Below are positions 7,990 to 14,767 of a stretch of DNA of 14,892 nt, piece after piece. The DNA lies in assembly GCA_027009865.1 (NCBI GenBank), contig JALVCR010000055.1:1-14892 (forward strand). The letters run 5' to 3'. The stretch comes from Campylobacterales bacterium. Its GTDB lineage: Bacteria > Campylobacterota > Campylobacteria > Campylobacterales > JAADDG01. Each line of letters starts with the position of its first letter. Positions within the stretch are counted from its first letter, which is position 1. Both the position numbers and the translations under genes were made by a program. The notes under the pieces were generated by a model. It saw nothing but the letters and a program-made list of their open reading frames with translations, made no database searches and had not been told where the DNA came from.

Positions 7990-8059
7990 ATTGACAGTTT
8001 AACATAAAACTACTTTTCTATAAAAAACCAATTTTATCTTCTATTTTAAGACTGTCAAT
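7990..8059. repeat. Widely spaced inverted repeat in the divergent intergenic region
   Basis: ATTGACAGT (7990-7998) is repeated in perfect inverted orientation as ACTGTCAAT (8051-8059). The match extends imperfectly inward to give arms of about 21 nt (7990-8010 and 8038-8059) around a 27-bp AT-rich spacer. No clear target-site duplication flanks it. It may be a pair of regulator sites, a large hairpin, or the remnant of a small mobile element; the sequence alone does not decide. Confidence 0.5.
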
Positions 8060-8100
8060 AATAACTAATACTTATTAATTATATTAGTTTAATTTTTTTG

Positions 8101-8109
8101 TGATAAGAT
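8101..8109 (+). promoter_or_regulatory. Possible promoter of the lipoprotein gene
   Basis: TGATAAGAT matches an extended -10 (TG, one base, then TAAGAT, four of six to consensus) and directly follows a run of seven T, the usual pattern in this group. The start point would be near 8116, about 29 bases before the ATG. In a region this AT-rich a chance match is possible. Confidence 0.4.
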
Positions 8110-8144
8110 ATTGTAAAAAATTCATATTTAAAGGATGTAATCAG

Positions 8145-10157
8145 ATGAAAAAATTAAATTTAATTTTACTTTCTGGTTTTTTTGGCATATTAGTATTAAC
8201 CGGCTGCGGCGGTGGAGGCGGAGGAGATACAATATCAATAAATCCGGCTAACAACCCGATAACAAATAATCCTCTAACACAGACTGCCAATCATATGAAG
8301 GATACGATAATAAGCGGCCAGACAAATCCAATAGTGGCAAACGGAAAAGTTACGATAAAAGATCCAATGGGACACACTTTGGGATTTGGAATAACTGATA
8401 AAGATGGTCATTATTCTGTCAATATAGGACATTATGAAGGGCCTATAAAAGTAGAGCTAACTTGTGGAGAAAACTCAAAAATGGTAGTAAACGGAATGCA
8501 AACGGAGTGTCCAGCCGGAGAAATGCTAAAGGCTATGGAAAACGTAGCCGAAGGCGGAAAAGAGATGATAATAAATCTCTCTCCTTTAACAAATATTGCT
8601 GAAAGTATGACCAACGGCTTTGGAATTATGAACCCAAAAAATATCAAAAAAGCCAAAAAAGCTGTATTTTCGGTTTTTGGAGTGGACCCTACAAGAGATG
8701 ATTTAAATTCATATGCCTACTCTTCGGCTCTAAAAGCTCTAAAAGAGGCAGCAAAAAGAGAGAAAATCAGCCAAAAGGAGCTAACTGACAGAATAGAAAG
8801 AGAGATAGAAGAAGGATATATCTCAAAAGATTCCAAAGCTACAAGAAGTTTTCTTGAAAGAGTATTAGTTTATGCAATATATACCGCTTTGATAGACGCT
8901 ATTAACAAAAATCATGTATTTGATGTGGATGTAGAGGAAAATACCAAATCAAATATCCAAAAAGCAAAAAAAATGGTGGATGAATTAAAAGAAGAAAGTT
9001 CTCTTTTTATCGATTTTAAGGATCCAAATCATGAAGGGGAATTAAAAAAAGAGATAGATCTTTTACAAAATAGAATAGAAAATCTTTTAGTTCCATACTC
9101 CAAAAACGCTATAAAAAATACAATAGAGATAGCTAAATTAATCAAAGAGGCAATAGATAAAAATATAACTTCCAATACAAAAGAGCTAAATATTGCAAAC
9201 AATCCATACTCTCTTAGCGTATCAAAAGATGAAAATAATAGATGGCTTTATGAAATAGCGGGCGATATGCAAACTTACGCTGGAAAAGCCACTGTTGCTT
9301 CAAAAGAAGAAAAGGGGGCAATATATACAATAAACGGTCAAATTCCTTCCGCTAAAGAGGAGATTTTGGATACAAAAAATTATCAAAATATAAATGCTGA
9401 AGTAAAAATTGAAGATTTAAAAGAAAATAAAACTTTAATTGATTTAACAGCTCAGACTACAGCTCTATTTAGCAATGAAAATCCATCTCTGGATCTTAAA
9501 ATAATATCTTCAAAAATAGAAGTTTTAAAAAATGAAAAAGGTTATATAATTAAGCCTTCAACTCTAAAAATATCTTCAAAAATAGAGGAGTTTGACATAA
9601 ATGGAGATTTAAATCTATCAAATTATGTAGAAAATAAAACTTTTAAATATAATCAAGGAAATCTGCCTTCAAAAACCATTTTTGAAGGAGTTATTTCAAA
9701 TGAAAATACTTTAACAAGTTTTAGCGGAAAAATAGAACTCTCTTTAAAAGATGCCAAAGAGACAAATCTCTCAAATATCTCTAAAACAAATCCCGCTCCC
9801 TATATTTTAAAAATCTCAGGAGATTTAACAGATTACACTCTAAACAAAAGAGCTATATGGGCTTATATAGAATATTTGGATAAAGATAGTGTCAAAATAG
9901 AGGCTCAAAGCTCAAGAGAAAATATTTCAATAAAAACCGAAGGAACGGCTAAAATAGATTATAAACATAGAAGAATAAAAGCTTTTAATTTGAAATTCAA
10001 AAATGAAGATTTGGTAGAATTTAGAGCAAAAATGAGTGAAGATAAAAAACTCTCTGGCTTTTTACAAACTGATGGGAAAAGAGTAGGAGAGATAAAAAAT
10101 ATAGACGGCGTATATTTTATAAAATATAAAGACGGTTCCCTTCAATCTCTTATTTAA
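8145..10157 (+). CDS. Large lipoprotein with carboxypeptidase-regulatory-like domain, function unknown
   Basis: The start is the ATG at 8145, not an in-frame GTG at 8100, because it has an AAGGAT ribosome binding site and opens a textbook lipoprotein signal: MKK, a hydrophobic core, and the lipobox LTGC with Cys21. The product is 670 residues. Six Gly follow Cys21 as a flexible tether. Residues about 56-106 look like a carboxypeptidase-regulatory-like (Ig-type) fold, with GKVTIKDPMG and TDKDGHYSVNIG. Cys107 and Cys122 follow and could pair. About 130-385 is helical and charged. The last 280 residues are rich in alternating beta strands, with an in-frame 22-residue spacing between two copies of ISSKIE. 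The protein should be anchored to a membrane facing the periplasm or cell surface. No catalytic motif was recognised and no function is proposed. It stands alone, with its own likely promoter and terminator. Confidence 0.85.
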   Translation: MKKLNLILLSGFFGILVLTGCGGGGGGDTISINPANNPITNNPLTQTANHMKDTIISGQTNPIVANGKVTIKDPMGHTLGFGITDKDGHYSVNIGHYEGPIKVELTCGENSKMVVNGMQTECPAGEMLKAMENVAEGGKEMIINLSPLTNIAESMTNGFGIMNPKNIKKAKKAVFSVFGVDPTRDDLNSYAYSSALKALKEAAKREKISQKELTDRIEREIEEGYISKDSKATRSFLERVLVYAIYTALIDAINKNHVFDVDVEENTKSNIQKAKKMVDELKEESSLFIDFKDPNHEGELKKEIDLLQNRIENLLVPYSKNAIKNTIEIAKLIKEAIDKNITSNTKELNIANNPYSLSVSKDENNRWLYEIAGDMQTYAGKATVASKEEKGAIYTINGQIPSAKEEILDTKNYQNINAEVKIEDLKENKTLIDLTAQTTALFSNENPSLDLKIISSKIEVLKNEKGYIIKPSTLKISSKIEEFDINGDLNLSNYVENKTFKYNQGNLPSKTIFEGVISNENTLTSFSGKIELSLKDAKETNLSNISKTNPAPYILKISGDLTDYTLNKRAIWAYIEYLDKDSVKIEAQSSRENISIKTEGTAKIDYKHRRIKAFNLKFKNEDLVEFRAKMSEDKKLSGFLQTDGKRVGEIKNIDGVYFIKYKDGSLQSLI

Positions 10158-10187
10158 AAAAAGGGGAGATTTTCTCCTCTATTTTAT
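10156..10187 (+). terminator. Intrinsic terminator after the lipoprotein gene
   Basis: An 8-bp stem (AGGGGAGA pairing with TCTCCTCT, one G-T pair, loop TTT, 10162-10180) follows the stop codon, with A residues before it and ATTTTATT after it. It should end the lipoprotein transcript, and its tail touches the -35 box of the next promoter. Confidence 0.75.
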
Positions 10188-10215
10188 TGGAAAATAATTC
10201 TTCTTTGGATATAAT
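10187..10215 (+). promoter_or_regulatory. Strong sigma-70 promoter for the small Cys protein
   Basis: TTGGAA (10187-10192) and a perfect TATAAT (10210-10215) are 17 bp apart, the ideal spacing. The core TTTGGATATAAT also fits the extended -10 style of Campylobacterota. Transcription would start near 10222, about 20 bases before the ATG. Confidence 0.7.
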
Positions 10216-10241
10216 CCCCCCTAAAAAATTAAAGGCAGAAT

Positions 10242-10526
10242 ATGAGCGAGTGTAAAGATATAAAAGCAAGAATCAGATTCGAAGAGAGATATGCGGGACT
10301 TCTTTTGGATTACAGCAATCATTTGGAGCTTAAAGATAAAATATTTCAAAAAATAGAAGAAACAAAAAAGGAATTAGATCTAGATCCTGAAGTAGTAGAA
10401 AATTGTGATCCAGAACATCCAAACAAATGCGCAGTCTATATAGAATTTCAAGACGATTATGACAGAGTAAGCGGAAAATTTTTCGATACTCTATTAAATA
10501 AACTCAATATAAAAGAGTGCGAATAA
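10242..10526 (+). CDS. Small acidic Cys-containing protein of unknown function
   Basis: This 94-residue soluble protein is not recognised. It has no signal peptide or membrane segment, so it is probably cytoplasmic. The sequence is mostly predicted helix: FEERYAGLLLDYSNHLELKDKI and a Lys/Glu-rich stretch up to about residue 50, split by no obvious domain break. The second part has CDPEHPNKC, giving Cys55 and Cys63, and there are further Cys at positions 4 and 93. Four Cys with one CX7C pair could bind a metal, but this is only a possibility. The ATG has AAAGG five to eight bases upstream and is driven by the best promoter in the window. A gap of 63 bp separates it from the next gene. Confidence 0.75.
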   Translation: MSECKDIKARIRFEERYAGLLLDYSNHLELKDKIFQKIEETKKELDLDPEVVENCDPEHPNKCAVYIEFQDDYDRVSGKFFDTLLNKLNIKECE

Positions 10527-10550
10527 AATTTGATAACTTTTTCATAAAAA

Positions 10551-10562
10551 TTTGGCTACCAT
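10551..10562 (+). promoter_or_regulatory. Possible promoter of the pseudo-receiver-rsmD-symporter cluster
   Basis: TTTGGCTACCAT resembles the TTTGGATATAAT core found upstream of the preceding gene and lies in the 63-bp gap, 28 bases before the TTG start. The -10 part (TACCAT) matches TATAAT at four of six positions. Read-through from the promoter at 10187 is the alternative. Confidence 0.35.
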
Positions 10563-10589
10563 TTCAAAAAATCCATTAAAGGATCTTTA

Positions 10590-10946
10590 TTGAAAGTAGC
10601 GGTAGCCTGCAAATCTTTACTTTTACAAAAGAGTTTGGAGCTCTTTTTAAAAGACTACCTATCTTCATATAAGTATTGCGATTTTTTGGTTTCTGATAGA
10701 AAAATTAAAATCGATAAGCCTCTGTTTTTAATCTCAAAAGATAAAGAGGCTAATATCAAAATACCCTTTACAAAATCTCAGCTTATTTTGGAAGTTAAAG
10801 CTTTTTATAAAAATTTATATAAAGACGACATTTTTGATGGGAAAAAGGCTAAAGATTTTAAATCTCTTGAAAGAAAGATAGAGAGATTATGCGAAAATTT
10901 CAAAAAAGATTTAATAAAAATAGTCCGGGAGCATTATGAAAGGTAA
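10590..10946 (+). CDS. Small receiver-like protein without phosphorylation site, unknown function
   Basis: This 118-residue protein starts at TTG (10590-10592), with AAAGGA seven bases upstream. By eye it follows the alternating strand-helix order of a response-regulator receiver domain: KVAVAC as strand 1, a helix (LLLQKSLELFLKDYL), a strand with CDFLVSD, a strand KPLFLIS, and IPFTKSQLILEVKAFYKNL, which resembles the last beta5-alpha5 segment of receivers. The acidic pocket and a clear phospho-acceptor Asp are not evident, so it would be a degenerate, non-phosphorylated version. The last 35 residues are a charged helix (SLERKIERLCENFKKDL). It overlaps rsmD by 11 bp, suggesting joint expression. 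The fold assignment is inference from pattern; the protein could be something else. Confidence 0.75.
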   Translation: MKVAVACKSLLLQKSLELFLKDYLSSYKYCDFLVSDRKIKIDKPLFLISKDKEANIKIPFTKSQLILEVKAFYKNLYKDDIFDGKKAKDFKSLERKIERLCENFKKDLIKIVREHYER

Positions 10947-11535
10947 AATATTTTCAAAAATAGAGGGCGGAAAATATAAAGGCAAAAAATTATCCCTTCC
11001 TCCTCTATCAACAACAAGGAGCACAAAGAGCATAGTAAAAAACTCCTTTTTTGATACGGTTCAATTTGAAATAACAGATAAAATTTTCTTTGAAGTTTTT
11101 GCCGGAAGCGGTTCTATGGGGCTTGAAGCGATAAGCAGAGGAGCTAAATTTTCGTTTTTTATAGAAAAAGACAAAGAGGCGTTTAAAATTTTATCAAAAA
11201 ATATCTCTTTAATAGATTCCAAAAGTTCAAAAGCCTATTTAGGAGATAGCTTCTCTCTTTATGAAATTGTTTTAAAAGAGATAGAGAGTTTAAAAAATAG
11301 AGCCTATATCTATTTTGATCCTCCCTTTGATATAAGAGAGGGAATGGAGGGGATATATGAAAAAACCTTCTCTTTAATAGAAAAAACGCCTAAAAATTTA
11401 GTCCAAATGATAGTTTTAGAGCATTTAAGCAAAATAGACATTCCAGATAGAATCGGAGAATTTGAAAAAATAAAAAGCAGGAAATTTGGAAAAACGACAC
11501 TTAGCTATTTTCAAGGCATAAAAGAGGAGAGATGA
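10936..11535 (+). CDS. rsmD: 16S rRNA (guanine-966-N2)-methyltransferase RsmD
   Basis: RsmD uses S-adenosylmethionine to methylate G966 of 16S rRNA in the assembling 30S subunit. The 199-residue protein starts with the family pattern GGKYKGKKLSLP, then TRSTKSIVKNSFFDTV, where RsmD proteins have their RNA-facing helix. Motif I, FAGSGSMGLEA (55-65), binds the cofactor, and the catalytic motif IV is DPPF (128-131), the Phe variant of the common DPPY. The C-terminal KFGKTTLSYF strand also fits. Length is normal. It overlaps the gene upstream by 11 bp, and its stop overlaps the start of the symporter gene (ATGA). The ribosome binding site is weak (GGGAG), consistent with coupled translation. Confidence 0.93.
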   Translation: MKGKIFSKIEGGKYKGKKLSLPPLSTTRSTKSIVKNSFFDTVQFEITDKIFFEVFAGSGSMGLEAISRGAKFSFFIEKDKEAFKILSKNISLIDSKSSKAYLGDSFSLYEIVLKEIESLKNRAYIYFDPPFDIREGMEGIYEKTFSLIEKTPKNLVQMIVLEHLSKIDIPDRIGEFEKIKSRKFGKTTLSYFQGIKEER

Positions 11536-12725
11536 AAAAATTATTAAAAATAGAGAATCTAACGATTTTGGCAATTTTCATAGGAATAGCGTTTGGATAC
11601 TATCTGCCCAATATGGCAATAGATTTTAAAATTATAGGAGACGTTTATATAGCTTTGCTTAAGATGCTCATTTTGCCTTTAATTTTTGCGTCAATATTCA
11701 TAGCAATACTCTCTTTAGGCTCGATAGAGGAGTTTAAAGATCTTGGCATAAAAGCTTTTGCCTACTATCTTGCAACCACCTCTTTAGCTGTAGGTTTGGG
11801 CCTTATCGTAGTAAATATATTTAATCCCGGAAGCGGCGGAGATGTTGTTAATATATCTCAAACATCCCACATAGAAGCCAAAAATCTATCCATTCACGAT
11901 TTTATTCTCTCATTCATACCCTCAAATATTTTTGAAGCTCTCTCTAAAGGGGCTATTTTGCCGGTAATATTTTTTGTCGTATTTTTTGCGATAGCTTCAC
12001 TAAAACTTCAAAAACAAAAAAGAGAGCTTTTGTATAATTTCTTTGATTCGGTAAACGATTCTATGATGGTTATGGCAAAATGGATAATCGCTCTAACTCC
12101 AATAGGCGTATTTTCCCTGATAGGATATACTATCGGCAAAAACGGACTAACTCCTCTAATAGAGCTTTACAGCTATGCTTTAACGGTTTTGTTCGCTCTT
12201 TTTATTCACGCTCTAATCACTTTGCCTCTTATAGCTTATATAATAGGAAAATTTAATCCGTTTAAATATTTCTCCCAAATCAAAGAAGCTTTGCTTATTG
12301 CCTTCTCAACCGCCTCAAGTTCCGCAACTTTGCCTGTTTCAATGGAAGTTTGCGAACAAAAGGGAGGAGTTGATAAAAAGGTTGCCGGATTCATACTCCC
12401 TCTTGGAGCAACCGTAAATATGGACGGAACCGCACTTTATGAGTCAATAGCAGTTTTGTTTATAGCAAATATAAGCGGAGTGGATTTAACTCTCTCTCAA
12501 CAGATAATCATTTTCCTAACGGCAACTTTCGCATCTATCGGAGCTGCAGGAATTCCGGGAGCCGGGCTTGTAATGATGACTTTGATATTAGACAGCGTGG
12601 GACTTCCTATAGAATACATCTCTTTAATAATAGCAGTTGATAGATTTTTGGATATGTTTAGAACATCAATAAATGTCTGGGGAGATTTAATCGGAGCAAA
12701 ACTTCTAAACAGATTTATAAAATAA
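11532..12725 (+). CDS. Glutamate/aspartate:cation symporter (DAACS family)
   Basis: This 397-residue inner-membrane transporter belongs to the GltP/GltPh/DctA family, which imports acidic amino acids or dicarboxylates with H+ or Na+. The family landmarks are present: the Ser-rich hairpin 1 tip STASSSATLP (259-268), NMDGTA (296-301) in TM7, the hairpin 2 tip GAAGIPGAG (337-345) and the TM8 motif DRFLDMFRTSINVWGD (370-385). Asp370, Asp374, Arg377, Thr378, Asn381 and Asp385 match the binding residues of GltPh (390, 394, 397, 398, 401, 405). Arg at this place is typical of carriers for acidic substrates, so glutamate or aspartate is most likely; dicarboxylate is the alternative. The ATG overlaps the rsmD stop by 4 bp with AGAGGAG upstream. 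Its stop lies in the palindrome shared with the convergent gene. Confidence 0.92.
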   Translation: MKKLLKIENLTILAIFIGIAFGYYLPNMAIDFKIIGDVYIALLKMLILPLIFASIFIAILSLGSIEEFKDLGIKAFAYYLATTSLAVGLGLIVVNIFNPGSGGDVVNISQTSHIEAKNLSIHDFILSFIPSNIFEALSKGAILPVIFFVVFFAIASLKLQKQKRELLYNFFDSVNDSMMVMAKWIIALTPIGVFSLIGYTIGKNGLTPLIELYSYALTVLFALFIHALITLPLIAYIIGKFNPFKYFSQIKEALLIAFSTASSSATLPVSMEVCEQKGGVDKKVAGFILPLGATVNMDGTALYESIAVLFIANISGVDLTLSQQIIIFLTATFASIGAAGIPGAGLVMMTLILDSVGLPIEYISLIIAVDRFLDMFRTSINVWGDLIGAKLLNRFIK

Positions 12726-12749
12726 GATCGAAGATAATCTTCGATCTTA
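12723..12749. terminator. Palindromic hairpin between convergent genes, containing both stop codons
   Basis: TAAGATCGAAGAT (12723-12735) and its exact reverse complement (12737-12749) form a 13-bp perfect inverted repeat around one central base. The TAA stop of the symporter is the outer end of the left arm and the TAA stop of the chemotaxis transducer is the outer end of the right arm. On the minus strand a T-rich stretch (TTTTAT) follows the hairpin, making a plausible intrinsic terminator. On the plus strand no T run follows, so termination there would be weaker. Confidence 0.7.
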
Positions 12750-14255
12750 CGCATAAGCTAAACTTTTATTATCAGAAAATATTTTTTGGTCTTCTTCTAT
12801 AATATCCCTGTTAGCTTCATCAACCATTGCATGAAGAAGTGCAAAAAGTTTGAAGCTAGCTTCTTCCATTCTTGTAAAATTATCAATAATTGCATCTCTT
12901 TTTTCAGGAAGCAGACAAGCTTTCTTTTTAGCGCAAGGAATTGTTTTCAAAACCATATCGTGAATTATTTTGTGATACGGCTCTATCTCTTTATAGGCTT
13001 TGGTATGGGCAAAAAGCTCTTTTCCGGTAGTTTTATACCACTCTCCCATTCTGCATGAATTATGATCGCTAAAGGAATCTACTTTATCACTGTATTCATT
13101 AAGAACTGTCGTATAAGCGTCTGATTTGAAAATAATATGATCTACCTTAACAAGAGTGCTAAATAGATAATCTCTTATCATTTTTGCATATTTTTCGGAT
13201 ATATCCGCAGAATAGAGAAAAGATCTTAAAGTCTCTTTGAAATTGGAGATATCTTTTTGTGAATTTGTAGCAATCTGTGCAATCTCTTCAGAATTTGTCT
13301 GAATATTGTTAGACTCTTGCTGAAGAGTTTGAATCGTTACTGCAATCTCTTGGGTAGCTTTTTGGGTTCTCTCAGCCAAATCTCTAACTTCATCGGCGAC
13401 CACTGCAAACCCTCTTCCATGCTCTCCGGCTCTCGCAGCTTCTATTGCGGCATTTAGGGCAAGAAGATTTGTCTGATCGGCTATATCTTTGATTAAATTA
13501 ATCACGGTAGATATTTCCATAGTTCTCTCATTTAACATAGCTATAGCTTCGTTGCTGTGAGAGATTAATTCTATTAAATGGTCAAGTTTTGAAACTAAAG
13601 CGTTTACGGTCTCTTCGCTTGCTTTGGCTTCATTTGAGGTTTTGGAAGTAACTTCGGCTATATGCTTTACTATTTCCACATTATTTATAATATCTTCTTG
13701 AATGATATTTAATCCGGCTTTAATTCCCCCGCTTTTTTCCTGTAAGATAGCTCCAAGTTCTCCTCTTAATTTTGATTTATAAGATTCAGCTATCGCTCTT
13801 ATTGCCAAATTTAAATTTGGACAAGAGGCTCTAAAATCCCCTTTATAACCCTCTTCAAAAATAATCCTTTTGCTGTTTCCTCTGTTTGCCTCTTCAATAG
13901 ATGATTTAATATCTCTCATTATCTGCTCTACCTGATCGAGCATATCATTAATTCCCCAAGCTACACTTTGCAATACATGATTATCTGGAATATAAGTAAT
14001 TCTATGAGATAAATTTCCTTCTCCCGCTTTTATTAAAACATCCCTAATCTGTCTTATTAAATCATCTTGAAAAATTTTCTCACACCCATCCGATGAAGAA
14101 GAGGGAGGAATTAAAAAACCTATAAAGCCTAATACTGTAATAATAGCTGCTGGAATATAAACGCCTGTAGCAAACATATATAAAGCCGCTCCAAAAGAAG
14201 CGATCAAAAAAATTAAAGTCTGTTTATTGCTGAAGGCTGAGAACAAACTGGTCAT
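12747..14255 (-). CDS. Methyl-accepting chemotaxis transducer with CZB domain (CetA-like)
   Basis: This 502-residue chemoreceptor signals to the CheA-CheW complex. Two membrane helices (about 13-30 and 34-50) are joined by only a few residues, so there is no periplasmic sensor domain, as in Aer and CetA. Next come a HAMP region (about 65-118), a second HAMP-like segment (about 120-155), and the signalling hairpin with the tip IKDIADQTNLLALNAAIEAARAGEHG starting near 255. The C-terminus (about 365-485) is a chemoreceptor zinc-binding domain: His373, Cys401 in HNSCRMGEWY, and His428 and His432 in HKIIH match the four zinc ligands of CZB proteins such as TlpD and DgcZ. The ATG overlaps the PAS gene by 32 bp and has its own AAAGGA site, supporting this start. 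With no ligand domain of its own, its input probably comes from the PAS partner and the CZB domain. Confidence 0.93.
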   Translation of the reverse strand: MTSLFSAFSNKQTLIFLIASFGAALYMFATGVYIPAAIITVLGFIGFLIPPSSSSDGCEKIFQDDLIRQIRDVLIKAGEGNLSHRITYIPDNHVLQSVAWGINDMLDQVEQIMRDIKSSIEEANRGNSKRIIFEEGYKGDFRASCPNLNLAIRAIAESYKSKLRGELGAILQEKSGGIKAGLNIIQEDIINNVEIVKHIAEVTSKTSNEAKASEETVNALVSKLDHLIELISHSNEAIAMLNERTMEISTVINLIKDIADQTNLLALNAAIEAARAGEHGRGFAVVADEVRDLAERTQKATQEIAVTIQTLQQESNNIQTNSEEIAQIATNSQKDISNFKETLRSFLYSADISEKYAKMIRDYLFSTLVKVDHIIFKSDAYTTVLNEYSDKVDSFSDHNSCRMGEWYKTTGKELFAHTKAYKEIEPYHKIIHDMVLKTIPCAKKKACLLPEKRDAIIDNFTRMEEASFKLFALLHAMVDEANRDIIEEDQKIFSDNKSLAYA

Positions 14256-14733
14256 AACTTAATCCTTTTTTATTTAAAATCTCATTTAGTCTTTTATATG
14301 AAGTTTCTATACCTCCTCTTTTCTCAACTTCCAAAAGCTCCTTATAAAGAGACGGTATAACTTTCATAGCCTTCTGGCTTGGCTTTCTTCTAACCGAATG
14401 GTAGTCTCTTATATTTCCATTCTCGTCCAATGTGGCCGTAACATTTGCAAAAACCCAGTAATACCCCCCGTCTTTTGAGAGATTTTTTACATAAGCAAAA
14501 ATCTCTTTTTTATTTTGCACTCTCTCCCATAGAAGTTTAAAAACTATTTTGGGCATATCGGGATGTCTTACAATAGAGTGAGGGGAACCTAAGAGCTCTT
14601 TTTCGTCATATCCTGCAAGCTCTATAAAAATTTTGTTGCAATATATAATTCTGCCTTTTAAATCGGTTTTGGATACGATAAAATCGTTTTTATCCAGCTC
14701 CTTTTCGTTATTGTTAGGCACGGGTCTTTTCAT
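14224..14733 (-). CDS. PAS-domain redox sensor, Aer/CetB-like
   Basis: This 169-residue soluble protein is a single PAS domain (about 15-118) followed by a helical tail. It closely follows the PAS domain of the E. coli aerotaxis receptor Aer: GYDEKELLGSPHSIVRHPDMP (starting at 41), then WVFANVTATLDENGNI and HSVRRKP. Arg56, His57 and Asp59 match Aer Arg57, His58 and Asp60, which are needed for FAD binding and signalling, so FAD is the likely cofactor. Aer itself carries this PAS on the same chain as its transducer. Here the two are separate genes, as in CetB and CetA of Campylobacter jejuni, and overlap by 32 bp. The ATG has GGAG just upstream. A sigma-28-type promoter lies 35 bp before it. 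The expected role is energy or redox taxis. Confidence 0.9.
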   Translation of the reverse strand: MKRPVPNNNEKELDKNDFIVSKTDLKGRIIYCNKIFIELAGYDEKELLGSPHSIVRHPDMPKIVFKLLWERVQNKKEIFAYVKNLSKDGGYYWVFANVTATLDENGNIRDYHSVRRKPSQKAMKVIPSLYKELLEVEKRGGIETSYKRLNEILNKKGLSYDQFVLSLQQ

Positions 14734-14767
14734 ATCTCCTACCTTTTTTTAATTTCAATACGAATCT

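Larger units (their letters stand above)
7840..8144. other. Divergent intergenic region, 305 bp
   Basis: This very AT-rich region separates the atp-tol operon from the lipoprotein gene. It holds the atp promoter with its palindrome, a long inverted repeat in the middle, and the likely lipoprotein promoter at its right end. No tRNA or convincing small gene is visible. A 20-codon reading frame at 7945-8007 has no ribosome binding site and is not called. In several other Campylobacterota the parA-parB genes sit at this side of atpF'; they are absent here. Confidence 0.6.

Noticed and set aside
7945..8007. A 20-codon plus-strand frame in the divergent intergenic region, starting with ATG and ending at the first inverted-repeat arm
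   Set aside because: There is no ribosome binding site before the ATG, the product shows no recognisable motif, and short open frames are expected in this DNA.
7991..8023. TTGACA at 7991-7996 as a consensus -35 box for the lipoprotein
   Set aside because: The nearest TATA-like hexamer (about 8018-8023) leaves a 21-bp spacer, and the TTGACA is part of the inverted repeat, which explains it better.
8100..8144. An N-terminal extension of the lipoprotein from a GTG at 8100
   Set aside because: The extension would bury the lipoprotein signal 15 residues inside the protein and has no ribosome binding site; the proposed promoter also overlaps it. The ATG at 8145 fits on all counts.
10930..11535. 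A frameshift between the receiver-like gene and rsmD
   Set aside because: The 11-bp overlap joins two proteins that are each complete, with rsmD starting at its normal N-terminus; this is ordinary gene overlap and not a broken fusion.
12786..13058. A 90-codon plus-strand frame after the symporter
   Set aside because: It is antisense to the CZB domain of the chemotaxis transducer, whose zinc ligands and WY motif are intact on the minus strand.
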